Source: Clavibacter nebraskensis NCPPB 2581 (lineage in GTDB: Bacteria > Actinomycetota > Actinomycetes > Actinomycetales > Microbacteriaceae). Taken from it: a stretch of 64,000 bases of DNA. This document shows positions 54,625 through 63,008 of this stretch, one piece after another. Position 1 is the first letter of the stretch. Each line of letters begins with the position of its first letter. The position numbers and the translations under genes were made by a program. The DNA is taken from NCBI RefSeq assembly GCF_000355695.1, contig NC_020891.1, positions 1,488,001 through 1,552,000 of the forward strand. Direction: 5' to 3'. The notes below the pieces were generated by a model. That model worked only from the letters and a program-made list of their open reading frames with translations, was not told the origin of the DNA and ran no database searches.

Positions 54625-56151
54625 TCACCATTCGGCGACGCGGTAGTCCTTGAGGAAGACGCCCGAGATGTCCTCGCCGGCCTGGCCCATGACGATGGGG
54701 TCGTAGACCCGGGCGGCGCCGTCAACGAGGTCGAGCGGGGCGTGGAAGCCCTCCTCGGCGAGCCGCACCTTCGTGGGGTGCGGGCGCTCGTCGGTGATCC
54801 AGCCGGTGTCGACGCTCGTCATGAGGATGCCGTCGGTCTCCCGCATCTCGCGCGCCGAGGTGCGGGTCATCATGTTGAGCGCGGCCTTCGCCATGTTCGT
54901 GTGCGGGTGGCCGGGGCCCTTGTAGGCGCGGGCGAACTGGCCCTCCATGGCGCTCACGTTCACGACGTACTTGCGGCGTGACGCGGACGCGGCCATCGCC
55001 GGGCGCAGCCGGCTGACGAGGAGGAACGGCGCCGTGACGTTGGCGAGCTGGACCTCGAGCATCTCCAGCGGATCCACCTCGTGCACGACCTGGGTCCAGC
55101 TGTTCGCGTCGTGCAGGTCGGGTACGAGGCCGCCCGCGTCGATGGCGGTGCCGGCGGAGAGGCGCGCGAGCGAGGAGGAGCCCGCGGTCATGGCGAGCTC
55201 GGTGACCTCGGCGGCCGTGATGCCGGTCGCCGTCGAGAGGATGGGATGCGCCGCGACGGAGGCGGCGAGGGCCGCCGGGTGCGCGTCGGCCGTGTGCCCG
55301 AACGTCAGGAGCTCGGGCAGGTCGCCGTCCGGCAGCGGCGCCGCCTCGGCCTCGGACAGCGGCGCGTAGGAGCCGGGGGACCGGCGGACGGTCTGCGCGG
55401 CGTTGTTAATGAGGATGTCGAGCGGACCCGCGGCGGCCACCGCGTCGGTGAGGCCGATGACCTGCGCCGGGTCGCGGAGGTCGAGGCCCACGATGCGCAG
55501 GCGGTGCACCCACTCGTGCGCGTCGGGCAGGCCGGCGAAGCGGCGCACGGCGTCGCGCGGGAAGCGCGTGGTGATGGTGGTGTGCGCGCCGTCGCGGAGG
55601 AGGCGCAGCGCGATGTGCATGCCGATCTTGGCGCGCCCGCCCGTGAGGAGCGCCCGCATGCCGGTGAGGTCGGTGCGGGCCTCGCGCTTCGCGTGGTTGA
55701 GGAGCGCGCAGTCGGGGCAGAGCTGGTGGTAGAAGGCGTCGACCTGCGTGTAGTGCTGCTTGCAGATGTAGCAGGGGCGCGAGCGCAGGAGCGTGCCGGC
55801 GGTGGGCTTCGCGGTCGTGATGGCCAGCGGGATCCCGCGCGTCTCGTCGTCGATGCGGTCGGGCGCGCCCGTGGCGGTGGCCGCGACGACGGCGCGGTCG
55901 GCGCTGGCGACGGCCTCGCGCTTCTCGAGCCGGCGGGCCTTCTTCACCTGCTTGAACATGGAGGCGGTGGCACGGCGGACGGCGACGAAGTCGGGGTGCT
56001 CCTCGTCGATGTCGGCGAGCGAGCCGAGGACGCGGAGCGCGGTCGCGAGGTCGGCCGGGTCGATGGCCGACCCGGGCGTGGCGGCGTCGGACGTGGGGGT
56101 GACGGGATCCGCGGGGCGGGCGGGGTCGTGGGGCAGGGCGTCGGAGGGCAC
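54625..56151 (-). CDS. Zinc-ribbon-containing SDR family protein with atypical active site
   Basis: The protein has 508 residues. A helical charged N-terminus is followed by a zinc ribbon with Cys127, 130, 145 and 148 (CYIC...CPDC). A short-chain dehydrogenase fold then starts at LLTGGRAKIG (169-177) with LINNAA near 248-252. An unusual insertion of about 90 residues precedes the catalytic region. There Ser400 is present, but the YxxxK position reads TNMAK (Thr418, Lys422), so the catalytic Tyr is missing or displaced to Tyr410. Reaction unknown; catalysis may be altered or lost. The GTG start at 56151 has TATCAT 5 bases upstream, suggesting a leaderless mRNA. Confidence 0.88.
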   Translation of the reverse strand: MPSDALPHDPARPADPVTPTSDAATPGSAIDPADLATALRVLGSLADIDEEHPDFVAVRRATASMFKQVKKARRLEKREAVASADRAVVAATATGAPDRIDDETRGIPLAITTAKPTAGTLLRSRPCYICKQHYTQVDAFYHQLCPDCALLNHAKREARTDLTGMRALLTGGRAKIGMHIALRLLRDGAHTTITTRFPRDAVRRFAGLPDAHEWVHRLRIVGLDLRDPAQVIGLTDAVAAAGPLDILINNAAQTVRRSPGSYAPLSEAEAAPLPDGDLPELLTFGHTADAHPAALAASVAAHPILSTATGITAAEVTELAMTAGSSSLARLSAGTAIDAGGLVPDLHDANSWTQVVHEVDPLEMLEVQLANVTAPFLLVSRLRPAMAASASRRKYVVNVSAMEGQFARAYKGPGHPHTNMAKAALNMMTRTSAREMRETDGILMTSVDTGWITDERPHPTKVRLAEEGFHAPLDLVDGAARVYDPIVMGQAGEDISGVFLKDYRVAEW

Positions 56152-56211
56152 AGGAGATGATACCCGGGCCGTCGGGGGCTCCCGGCCGACGACCGCAACC
56201 GGGCGGCGGCG

Positions 56212-56487
56212 CTACATCGTGGTGGCGAAGCCCACCGCGGCCGCGATGACCGCCCAGAGCGCGATGGTGACGACCACGAGGGCGATGACGCCCGTGCGGC
56301 GATCGCGCCAGCGCGCCCGCTCCGTCTCGGGGTCGACGGGGACGGACTCCGGGGCGGCGACGCCGGCGGTCGCGTCGTCCGCGACGTGACCCGGGGCGGC
56401 CTCGTCCGTGTCGGCGGGCGGCGTCGATGCCGGGGTCGGGTGGAGCGGGGCGCGGTCGGGTAGCGGGTCGAGCGGGAGGGGCGGCAT
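56212..56487 (-). CDS. Small tail-anchored membrane protein
   Basis: The protein has 91 residues. A Pro/Ala/Asp-rich N-terminal two-thirds precedes ETERARWRDRRTG and a single C-terminal membrane helix (VIALVVVTIALWAVIAAAVGFA). TATGGT lies 6 bases upstream of the ATG on the minus strand, a leaderless arrangement. No family recognised. Confidence 0.78.
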   Translation of the reverse strand: MPPLPLDPLPDRAPLHPTPASTPPADTDEAAPGHVADDATAGVAAPESVPVDPETERARWRDRRTGVIALVVVTIALWAVIAAAVGFATTM

Positions 56488-56574
56488 CCGGCGACCATAC
56501 GCGCTGGCGCCCCGAGGACCATGCCGCCTGTGGAGAACTCCGTGACGGGACGCGTGGGGGAGGATAGACGCATC

Positions 56575-59115
56575 ATGTCCGACACCGCCCTCGCTCCCAC
56601 GCTCACCGAGGAGGCGGCCCGGCTGGCCGTGGACGGGGCGACCGACGACGCGATCTACGACGCGTTCGCCGAGTGGGCGCTCGCGCAGGGGATCGAGCTG
56701 TACCCGGCGCAGGACGAGGCGGCGTTGGAGATCGCGTCGGGCGCGCACCTCATCCTCTCCACGCCGACCGGCACCGGGAAGTCGCTCGTCGCGGTCGCGG
56801 CGCACTTCGCGGCCCTCGCCCGCGGGCGCCGCTCGTACTACACGGCGCCGATCAAGGCGCTCGTCTCCGAGAAGTTCTTCGCGCTCGTGGAGCTGTTCGG
56901 CGCCGCGCAGGTGGGGATGGTCACGGGCGACTCCTCCGTGAACCCGGACGCGCCCATCATCTGCTGCACCGCCGAGATCCTCGCCAACCGGTCGCTCCGC
57001 GGCGGCGCCGACACGCCCGTCGACCAGGTGGTGATGGACGAGTTCCACTTCTACGCGGATCCGCAGCGCGGCTGGGCCTGGCAGGTGCCGCTCCTGCTCC
57101 TGCCGCACGCGCAGTTCGTGCTCATGTCGGCGACGCTCGGCGACGTGACCGACCTCGCGGACGACCTCACCCGGCGCACCGGACGGCCGACCGCGCGCAT
57201 CACCGGCATCGAGCGCCCGGTGCCGCTCTTCTTCCACTACGCCGTCACGCCCGTGCAGGAGACGGTCGAGGAGCTGCTGGACACCAAGCAGGCGCCCGTC
57301 TACATCGTGCACTTCGCGCAGGCCGCGGCCCTGGAGCGGGCGCAGGCGCTCTCGAGCATCAAGATCGTCACGCGCGATCAGCGGGACGAGATCGCGGACA
57401 TCATCGGCGGCTTCCGGTTCAGCACCGCGTTCGGGAAGACGCTCTCGCGGCTCGTGCGCGCGGGGATCGGCGTGCACCACGCGGGCATGCTGCCGAAGTA
57501 CCGACGGCTCGTCGAGCAGCTCGCGCAGCAGGGCCTCCTCCGGGTGATCTGCGGCACGGACACGCTCGGCGTCGGCATCAACGTCCCCATCCGCACGGTG
57601 CTCTTCACGGGCCTCACCAAGTACGACGGCACGCGGATGCGGCAGCTCAACGCGCGCGAGTTCCACCAGATCGCGGGGCGCGCGGGCCGGGCCGGGTACG
57701 ACACCGCGGGCACCGTGGTCGCGCAGGCGCCCGAGCACGAGACCGAGAACATCAAGATGCTCGAGCGCGCGGGCGACGACGTGAAGAAGCGGCGGAAGCT
57801 CGTGCGCAAGAAGGCGCCGGAGGGGTTCGTCTCGTGGGGCGAGCCGAGCTTCCGGAAGCTCATCGACGCGGAGCCGGAGCGGCTGACGTCGAGCATGCAG
57901 GTGAGCCACGCGATGATGCTCAACGTCATCGCGCGCGGCGGCGACGTGTTCGCCAACATGCGCGCGCTCGTCGACGACAACCACGAGCCGCGCGCCCGCC
58001 AGCTCGCGCTCGCCCGCCGCGCACTCGCCATCTACCGCACGCTGCGCACGGCCGGCATCGTCAGCCAGGAGGAGGACCCGGACGGCGGGCCCACGCGGAT
58101 CACGCTGACGGTCGACCTGCAGGCCGACTTCGCGCTCAACCAGCCGCTGTCGCCGTTCGCCGTCGCCGTGTTCGAGATCCTCGACCGCGAGTCCCCGACC
58201 TACGCGCTCGACATGGTGAGCGTGGTCGAGGCGACGCTCGACGACCCGCGCCCGATCCTCTCCCAGCAGCAGTTCAAGGCCCGCGGCGAGGCCGTGCAGG
58301 CGATGAAGGCCGAGGGCATCGAGTACGACCAGCGCATGGAGCTGCTCGAGGAGATCACCCACCCGAAGCCGCTCGAGGAGCTGCTCGACCAGTCGTTCGC
58401 GACCTACAGCGCGAGCCAGCCGTGGATCGGCGACTTCGCGCTCAGCCCGAAGTCGGTCGTCCGCGACATGTACGAGCGGGCGATGAGCTTCAGCGAGCTG
58501 ATCTCCTTCTACGGCCTCATGCGCTCCGAGGGCCTCGTGCTCCGCTACCTCTCCGACGCGTTCCGGGCGCTGCGGCAGACCATCCCCGACGAGGCGAAGA
58601 CCGAGGAGCTGCTCGACGTGATCGAGTGGCTCGGCGAGCTCGTGCGGCAGGTCGACTCGAGCCTCCTCGACGAGTGGGAGGAGCTGTCGCACCCGACGGC
58701 GGCGCCCGGCGACGCGCCCGTGCTGCCGCCCGCGCCGAAGCTGCTCACCTCGAACACGCGCGCGTTCCGGATCCTCGTGCGCAACGAGCTGTTCCGCCGC
58801 GTGCAGCTCGCGGCCCGCGAGGACCTGGAGGCCCTCGGCGAGCTCGATCGGGCAGCGGGCTTCGACGCCGACGCGTGGGGCGCCGCGCTCGACGGCTACT
58901 TCGGCGAGTACGACCGCATCCAGACGGACGGCGACGCCCGCAGCCAGGCGCTCGTCACGATCGAGGAGGGGCCGACCGCCTGGACCGTCCGGCAGGCGCT
59001 GCACGACCCCGAGGGCGACCACGACTGGGGCATCGAGGCGACCGTCGACCTCGACGCGTCGAACGAGGCCGGCGAGGCCGTCGTCCGCGTGACCCGCGTC
59101 GGCACCCTCTCGTGA
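56575..59115 (+). CDS. Ski2-like DEAD/DEAH-box helicase with DUF3516-type C-terminus
   Basis: The protein has 846 residues. Walker A STPTGTGKS spans 62-70, the DEFH box is at 155-158, and SATL is motif III. The second RecA domain has GVHHAGMLPKYR, GTDTLGVGINVP and the motif VI QIAGRAGRAGYD. The C-terminal 400 residues match the DUF3516 extension of actinobacterial helicases. It probably unwinds RNA, by analogy with Ski2/Mtr4; the exact role is unknown. The start at 56575 is preceded by GGAGG, 11 bases away; an ATG 18 codons earlier is less likely. GTGA overlap with the next gene couples them. Confidence 0.93.
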   Translation: MSDTALAPTLTEEAARLAVDGATDDAIYDAFAEWALAQGIELYPAQDEAALEIASGAHLILSTPTGTGKSLVAVAAHFAALARGRRSYYTAPIKALVSEKFFALVELFGAAQVGMVTGDSSVNPDAPIICCTAEILANRSLRGGADTPVDQVVMDEFHFYADPQRGWAWQVPLLLLPHAQFVLMSATLGDVTDLADDLTRRTGRPTARITGIERPVPLFFHYAVTPVQETVEELLDTKQAPVYIVHFAQAAALERAQALSSIKIVTRDQRDEIADIIGGFRFSTAFGKTLSRLVRAGIGVHHAGMLPKYRRLVEQLAQQGLLRVICGTDTLGVGINVPIRTVLFTGLTKYDGTRMRQLNAREFHQIAGRAGRAGYDTAGTVVAQAPEHETENIKMLERAGDDVKKRRKLVRKKAPEGFVSWGEPSFRKLIDAEPERLTSSMQVSHAMMLNVIARGGDVFANMRALVDDNHEPRARQLALARRALAIYRTLRTAGIVSQEEDPDGGPTRITLTVDLQADFALNQPLSPFAVAVFEILDRESPTYALDMVSVVEATLDDPRPILSQQQFKARGEAVQAMKAEGIEYDQRMELLEEITHPKPLEELLDQSFATYSASQPWIGDFALSPKSVVRDMYERAMSFSELISFYGLMRSEGLVLRYLSDAFRALRQTIPDEAKTEELLDVIEWLGELVRQVDSSLLDEWEELSHPTAAPGDAPVLPPAPKLLTSNTRAFRILVRNELFRRVQLAAREDLEALGELDRAAGFDADAWGAALDGYFGEYDRIQTDGDARSQALVTIEEGPTAWTVRQALHDPEGDHDWGIEATVDLDASNEAGEAVVRVTRVGTLS

Positions 59116-60038
59116 ACGACGCGCCGCGCCTGCCCGACCTCGCCGGGCGGACGGTCCTCGTCACGGGCGCGAACGGCGGGATCGGCTTCTGGACCTCCGT
59201 GCAGCTCGCGGGCGCCGGAGCCCGGGTGCTGCTGGCCTGCCGCTCCGCCGAGCGCGGCGACGCGGCCGCCCGGGCGATCCGGGCGCGCGTGCCAGGGGCG
59301 GACGCGGAGGTCGTCGCCCTCGACCTGGCGAGCCTCCGGAGCGTGGACGCGTGCGTCGCGGGGCTGCACGAGGACCTCGACGCGATCGTGGCGAACGCGG
59401 GAGTGACCCCCGCCGGTGGCCGTGCGCGTCACCGCCGCACGACCGTGGACGGGTTCGAGGAGATGATGGGCACCAACGCGCTCGGGCACTTCGCGCTCGT
59501 CGCCGGGCTCGCGCCGCGGCTGCGCGCCGGCGGACGCGTCGTGATGCTCGGATCCCTCGCCCACCGCTTCTCGCCGCTCGACCTCGGCGACCTCGCGGGG
59601 GAGCGGCGCATGCCCGCGCTCGTGCGGTACGGCCGGTCGAAGACGGCGTGCATGATGATCGCGGCCGAGCTCGACCGACGGTGGCGGGCCGCGGGATCCG
59701 ATCGCCTCGCGCTGTCCGCGCACCCCGGCTACGCGGTCGACGCGCTGACTCCGCCGCAGGATCCGGCCGATCGACCGCGCGGGATCGCCGCCCGCCGACG
59801 GGTCGCGGGCGCAGGTCGCGTCCTCGTGCAGGGCAAGGACGCCGGCGCGTGGCCGATCGTGCACGCGGCCGCGGCCGACGGCGTCACGGGCGGCGACTTC
59901 TGGGGACCCGACGGCCCGCTCGAGCTGAAGGGCCCGCCGGCTCCCGCCTTCGTCGCCGAGCACGGCCGGTCGCGCGCCGTCGCCGAGCAGCTGTGGGCGG
60001 CCGCCGAGGACGCCACGGGGATCCGCTTCCAGCCCTGA
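59112..60038 (+). CDS. Short-chain dehydrogenase/reductase
   Basis: This 308-residue classical SDR has an NAD(P)-binding motif TGANGGIG at 21-28 region, NAG as the structural motif, and the active site YGRSK. LACRSAERGDAA resembles retinol-dehydrogenase or WW-oxidoreductase-like members. Substrate unknown. GTG overlaps the helicase stop codon, an odd functional pairing that may be only a transcriptional convenience. Confidence 0.9.
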   Translation: MNDAPRLPDLAGRTVLVTGANGGIGFWTSVQLAGAGARVLLACRSAERGDAAARAIRARVPGADAEVVALDLASLRSVDACVAGLHEDLDAIVANAGVTPAGGRARHRRTTVDGFEEMMGTNALGHFALVAGLAPRLRAGGRVVMLGSLAHRFSPLDLGDLAGERRMPALVRYGRSKTACMMIAAELDRRWRAAGSDRLALSAHPGYAVDALTPPQDPADRPRGIAARRRVAGAGRVLVQGKDAGAWPIVHAAAADGVTGGDFWGPDGPLELKGPPAPAFVAEHGRSRAVAEQLWAAAEDATGIRFQP

Positions 60039-60039
60039 C

Positions 60040-60066
60040 GCCACCGCGATCCGCCTCCCGCGTGGC
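60040..60066. terminator. Weak hairpin between convergent SDR and hisC
   Basis: GCCAC-GCG (one bulged C) at 60040-60048 pairs with CGCGTGGC at 60059-60066 in the 28-base gap. Confidence 0.4.
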
Positions 60067-61185
60067 TCAGCCCCGCGGCGTCCCGAGCACGTCGTCGAGC
60101 GCGTCGCGGAACGCGGCCGTCTCCTCGGGCGTGCCCACGGACACGCGCAGCCAGCCGTCGGGCCCGGTCTCGCGGATGAGGACGCCGCGGTCGAGCAGCC
60201 CCTGCCAGACCGCGTGCCGGTCGGGGAACCGACCGAAGAGGACGAAGTTGGCGTCCGACGGCGCCACCTCGAAGCCCCGGCCGCGGAGCCACTCGACGAG
60301 CCCGTCGCGCTCCTCCCGGAGCGACGCGACCTGCGCGAGCAGCACGCGGCTGTGCCGGAGGGCGGCGGTCGCGCTTACCTGGGTGATGCGCGACAGGTGG
60401 TACGGCAGGCGCACGATGCGGAGCGCGTCCACCACCGCGGGGGAGGCCGCGAGGTAGCCGAGCCGGCCGCCCGCGAAGGCGAACGCCTTGCTCATGGTGC
60501 GCGAGACGATCAGGCGCGGGTGGTCGGGCAGCAGCGAGATCGCCGTCGGGACGCCCTCGCGGCGGAACTCGGCGTACGCCTCGTCGATCACCACGACGCC
60601 GGGCGCGACCGAGAGCACGTGCTCGATCTCGGGGATCGTCAGCGCTGTGCCCGTGGGGTTGTTCGGCGAGGTGAGGAAGACGACGCTCGGCTGGTGCTGC
60701 TCCACGAGCGCCGTGACGTTCGCCCGGTCGAGCGTGAAGTCCTCCTGGCGGCGGCCGGACACCCAGCGCGTGAGGGTGTTGCGCGCGTACTCCGGGTACA
60801 TCGCGTAGTGCGGCGCGAAGGAGAGCGCCACGCGGTCGGTGCCGCCGAAGGCCTGGAGCACCTGCTGCAGCACCTCGTTGGATCCGTTGGCCGCCCAGAC
60901 GTTCTCGGGGCCGAGCGCGAGCCCGCTGTCGGCCGTGAGGTAGTCGGCGAGCTCGGTGCGGAGCTCGAGGAACTCGCGGTCCGGGTAGCGGTTCAGCCCG
61001 CGCGCGGCCTCGAGCACGGCCTCGCTCACCGCGACCGCGACCTCCTCGGGCAGCGGGTACGGGTTCTCGTTCACGTTGAGGAGAACGGGCACGTCGAGCT
61101 GCGGGGCGCCGTAGGGCTCCTCGCCGCGGATCCCGTCGCGGAGGGGCAGGTCGGCGAGCGTGGTCTCGGACCAGTCGGGGCTCAT
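60067..61185 (-). CDS. hisC: Histidinol-phosphate aminotransferase-like enzyme
   Basis: This 372-residue class I/II PLP aminotransferase has the N-terminal LNVNENPYPLPEEV, the motif TSPNNPTGT, VVIDEAYAEF, and the PLP lysine Lys233 in SRTMSKAFAFAGGRLGY. This combination is that of HisC; a role as aromatic-amino-acid aminotransferase is also possible, because no other his gene is nearby. GAGGAGACC precedes the ATG. Confidence 0.88.
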   Translation of the reverse strand: MSPDWSETTLADLPLRDGIRGEEPYGAPQLDVPVLLNVNENPYPLPEEVAVAVSEAVLEAARGLNRYPDREFLELRTELADYLTADSGLALGPENVWAANGSNEVLQQVLQAFGGTDRVALSFAPHYAMYPEYARNTLTRWVSGRRQEDFTLDRANVTALVEQHQPSVVFLTSPNNPTGTALTIPEIEHVLSVAPGVVVIDEAYAEFRREGVPTAISLLPDHPRLIVSRTMSKAFAFAGGRLGYLAASPAVVDALRIVRLPYHLSRITQVSATAALRHSRVLLAQVASLREERDGLVEWLRGRGFEVAPSDANFVLFGRFPDRHAVWQGLLDRGVLIRETGPDGWLRVSVGTPEETAAFRDALDDVLGTPRG

Positions 61186-61269
61186 GGGTCTCCTCGGGAT
61201 TCGTCGGGCGTCCATCCTCCCATCGACCGGCACGGCGGTCGCCCGCCGCCGGACGGCTAGGGTCGACGG

Positions 61270-62175
61270 ATGCGCTCCCCCCTCGCCCGGCTCACCCGCG
61301 TCCGGCGACCCGGGGACGTGCACCGCACCGAGTCCTCGCCGCCGCGCTGGCTGCTCCTGTCGCGCCGCTACGGCTCGCGCGCGATCCCCGTCGACCACGA
61401 CCTGGAGCGCCGGACCGTGCTCGGGTTCCGGATCGCGATCAAGGTGTTCCGGTCGCCCGGCCCGAACGCCGGCCGCACCCTCGCCGCCGTACCCGCGGAC
61501 GCGCGGGCGTCCTTCGTCCTCGTGCACGGGATCGGCGTCTCCTCGCGCTACTTCCACCCCGTGGCCGCGTTCCTGGCCGAGCACGGCACGGTGTACGCGA
61601 TCGACCTGCCGGGCTACGGCGAGTCGCCGCGGGTGCTCCGGGACGTGACGCTCGACGACCACGCGGCGGTCGTGGCCGAGGTGATCCGGCTGCACGGGCT
61701 CGTCGACCCCGTCGTCGTCGGCCACTCGATGGGGACGCAGATCGTGACCAGGCTCGCCGTGGACCGGCCCGAGGTCACCGACCGCATCGTGCTCATCGCG
61801 CCCACGCTCCCGCCGCGGACCCGCGGCCTCGTGCGCGCGGCCCTCGCGCTCGCGGTCGATACCCTCCGCGAGCCGCTGCTCGCGAACGCCGTGGTGCTGG
61901 GGGACTACTTCCTGCGCTGCGGGATCCCGTACTACCTCCGGCAGCTGCCGCACCTCATCGACGACGCGATCGAGGAGCGGGCGCCGCGCATCCGCGCGCG
62001 GACGCTCGTGCTGGTGGGCGACCGGGACGCCGTGGTCGACCGCCCGTTCGCGCGCGACTTCGCCGCCCGGATCCCGCGCGGCGAGCACCGGGTGGCGCGC
62101 GGCCCGCACGTCGTGATGTACACGGATCCGCTCGGCGTCGCGCGCGCCATCCTGGAGCACGCCCGGGCCCGATGA
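61270..62175 (+). CDS. Alpha/beta hydrolase
   Basis: The protein has 301 residues. FVLVHGIGVSSRYFHP gives the oxyanion HG motif, the nucleophile elbow is GHSMG (Ser153), an Asp is likely in VGDRDAVVD, and the His is in GPHVVMYTDP. There is no signal peptide. Substrate unknown. TAGGGT ends 6 bases before the ATG (leaderless). Divergent from hisC; a second hydrolase follows in the same direction. Confidence 0.88.
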   Translation: MRSPLARLTRVRRPGDVHRTESSPPRWLLLSRRYGSRAIPVDHDLERRTVLGFRIAIKVFRSPGPNAGRTLAAVPADARASFVLVHGIGVSSRYFHPVAAFLAEHGTVYAIDLPGYGESPRVLRDVTLDDHAAVVAEVIRLHGLVDPVVVGHSMGTQIVTRLAVDRPEVTDRIVLIAPTLPPRTRGLVRAALALAVDTLREPLLANAVVLGDYFLRCGIPYYLRQLPHLIDDAIEERAPRIRARTLVLVGDRDAVVDRPFARDFAARIPRGEHRVARGPHVVMYTDPLGVARAILEHARAR

Positions 62176-62242
62176 CGCCCGACGCGGACCGGCGTCGGAC
62201 GCTCCGGCCGACGGGCGCTCCGCGCCCGGGCAGGATGGACGG

Positions 62243-62977
62243 GTGACCGCCGCCGCACCCGACCCGCTCCCGCCGCTGCCGGCCCTGCGGAAGGCGCTCG
62301 ACTGGGCGCTCGACTACGCCTACGTCCTCCGCTGGCAGGCGGCCGCCACGATCTCCCGCGACGACGCCCGCTCCTTCGAGGACGGCCGCGACGACCGGCC
62401 GACGATCCTCGTGCTGCCGGGCGTGTACGAGCGTTGGCAGTTCATGCTGCCGATCATCCGGCGGCTGCACGCGCGCGGCCACGGCGTGCACGTGGTCGGC
62501 GCGCTCGGCGCGAACGTGGGCCGCGTCGCCGAGATGTCGCGCCGGGCCCGCGCGTACCTCGAGGCCGAGGACCTGCGGGACGTCGTCATCGTCGCGCACA
62601 GCAAGGGCGGCCTCATCGGCAAGCACCTCATGGCGTTCGGCGACCCGGATCGTCGGATCCGCGCGATGGTCGCGATCAACGCGCCCTTCGGCGGCTCCTC
62701 GTACGCGCGCCTCATCCCCGTCCGCAGCATCCGCGACTTCTCGCCGCGGAACGCCGCGCTCGTGGAGCTCGGCCGGTCGCGCGAGGTCAACGCGCGGATC
62801 ACGAGCGTCTTCGCGCGCTTCGACCCGCACATCCCGGGTGGCAGCTCGCTCGACGGCGCGACGGACGAGCGCGTCGCCGCGTCGGGTCACTTCCGGATCA
62901 TGGGCGACGAGGACGTGCTCCGCCGGGTGGAGGCCGCGATCGACCGGGCCGGAATGCAGGCGGCACCGCCCGCCTGA
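62243..62977 (+). CDS. Alpha/beta hydrolase, lipase-like
   Basis: The protein has 244 residues. LVLPGVYERWQFM leads to the elbow AHSKGG (Ser120), reminiscent of class 2 lipases; INAPFGGSSYARL follows and the C-terminal SGHFRI offers the His. Substrate unknown. The GTG start has CAGGAT 6 bases upstream, so it is likely leaderless. Confidence 0.85.
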   Translation: MTAAAPDPLPPLPALRKALDWALDYAYVLRWQAAATISRDDARSFEDGRDDRPTILVLPGVYERWQFMLPIIRRLHARGHGVHVVGALGANVGRVAEMSRRARAYLEAEDLRDVVIVAHSKGGLIGKHLMAFGDPDRRIRAMVAINAPFGGSSYARLIPVRSIRDFSPRNAALVELGRSREVNARITSVFARFDPHIPGGSSLDGATDERVAASGHFRIMGDEDVLRRVEAAIDRAGMQAAPPA

Positions 62978-63008
62978 TCCGCCTCGGAGCGCGGCGCATA
63001 CTGGGCAC

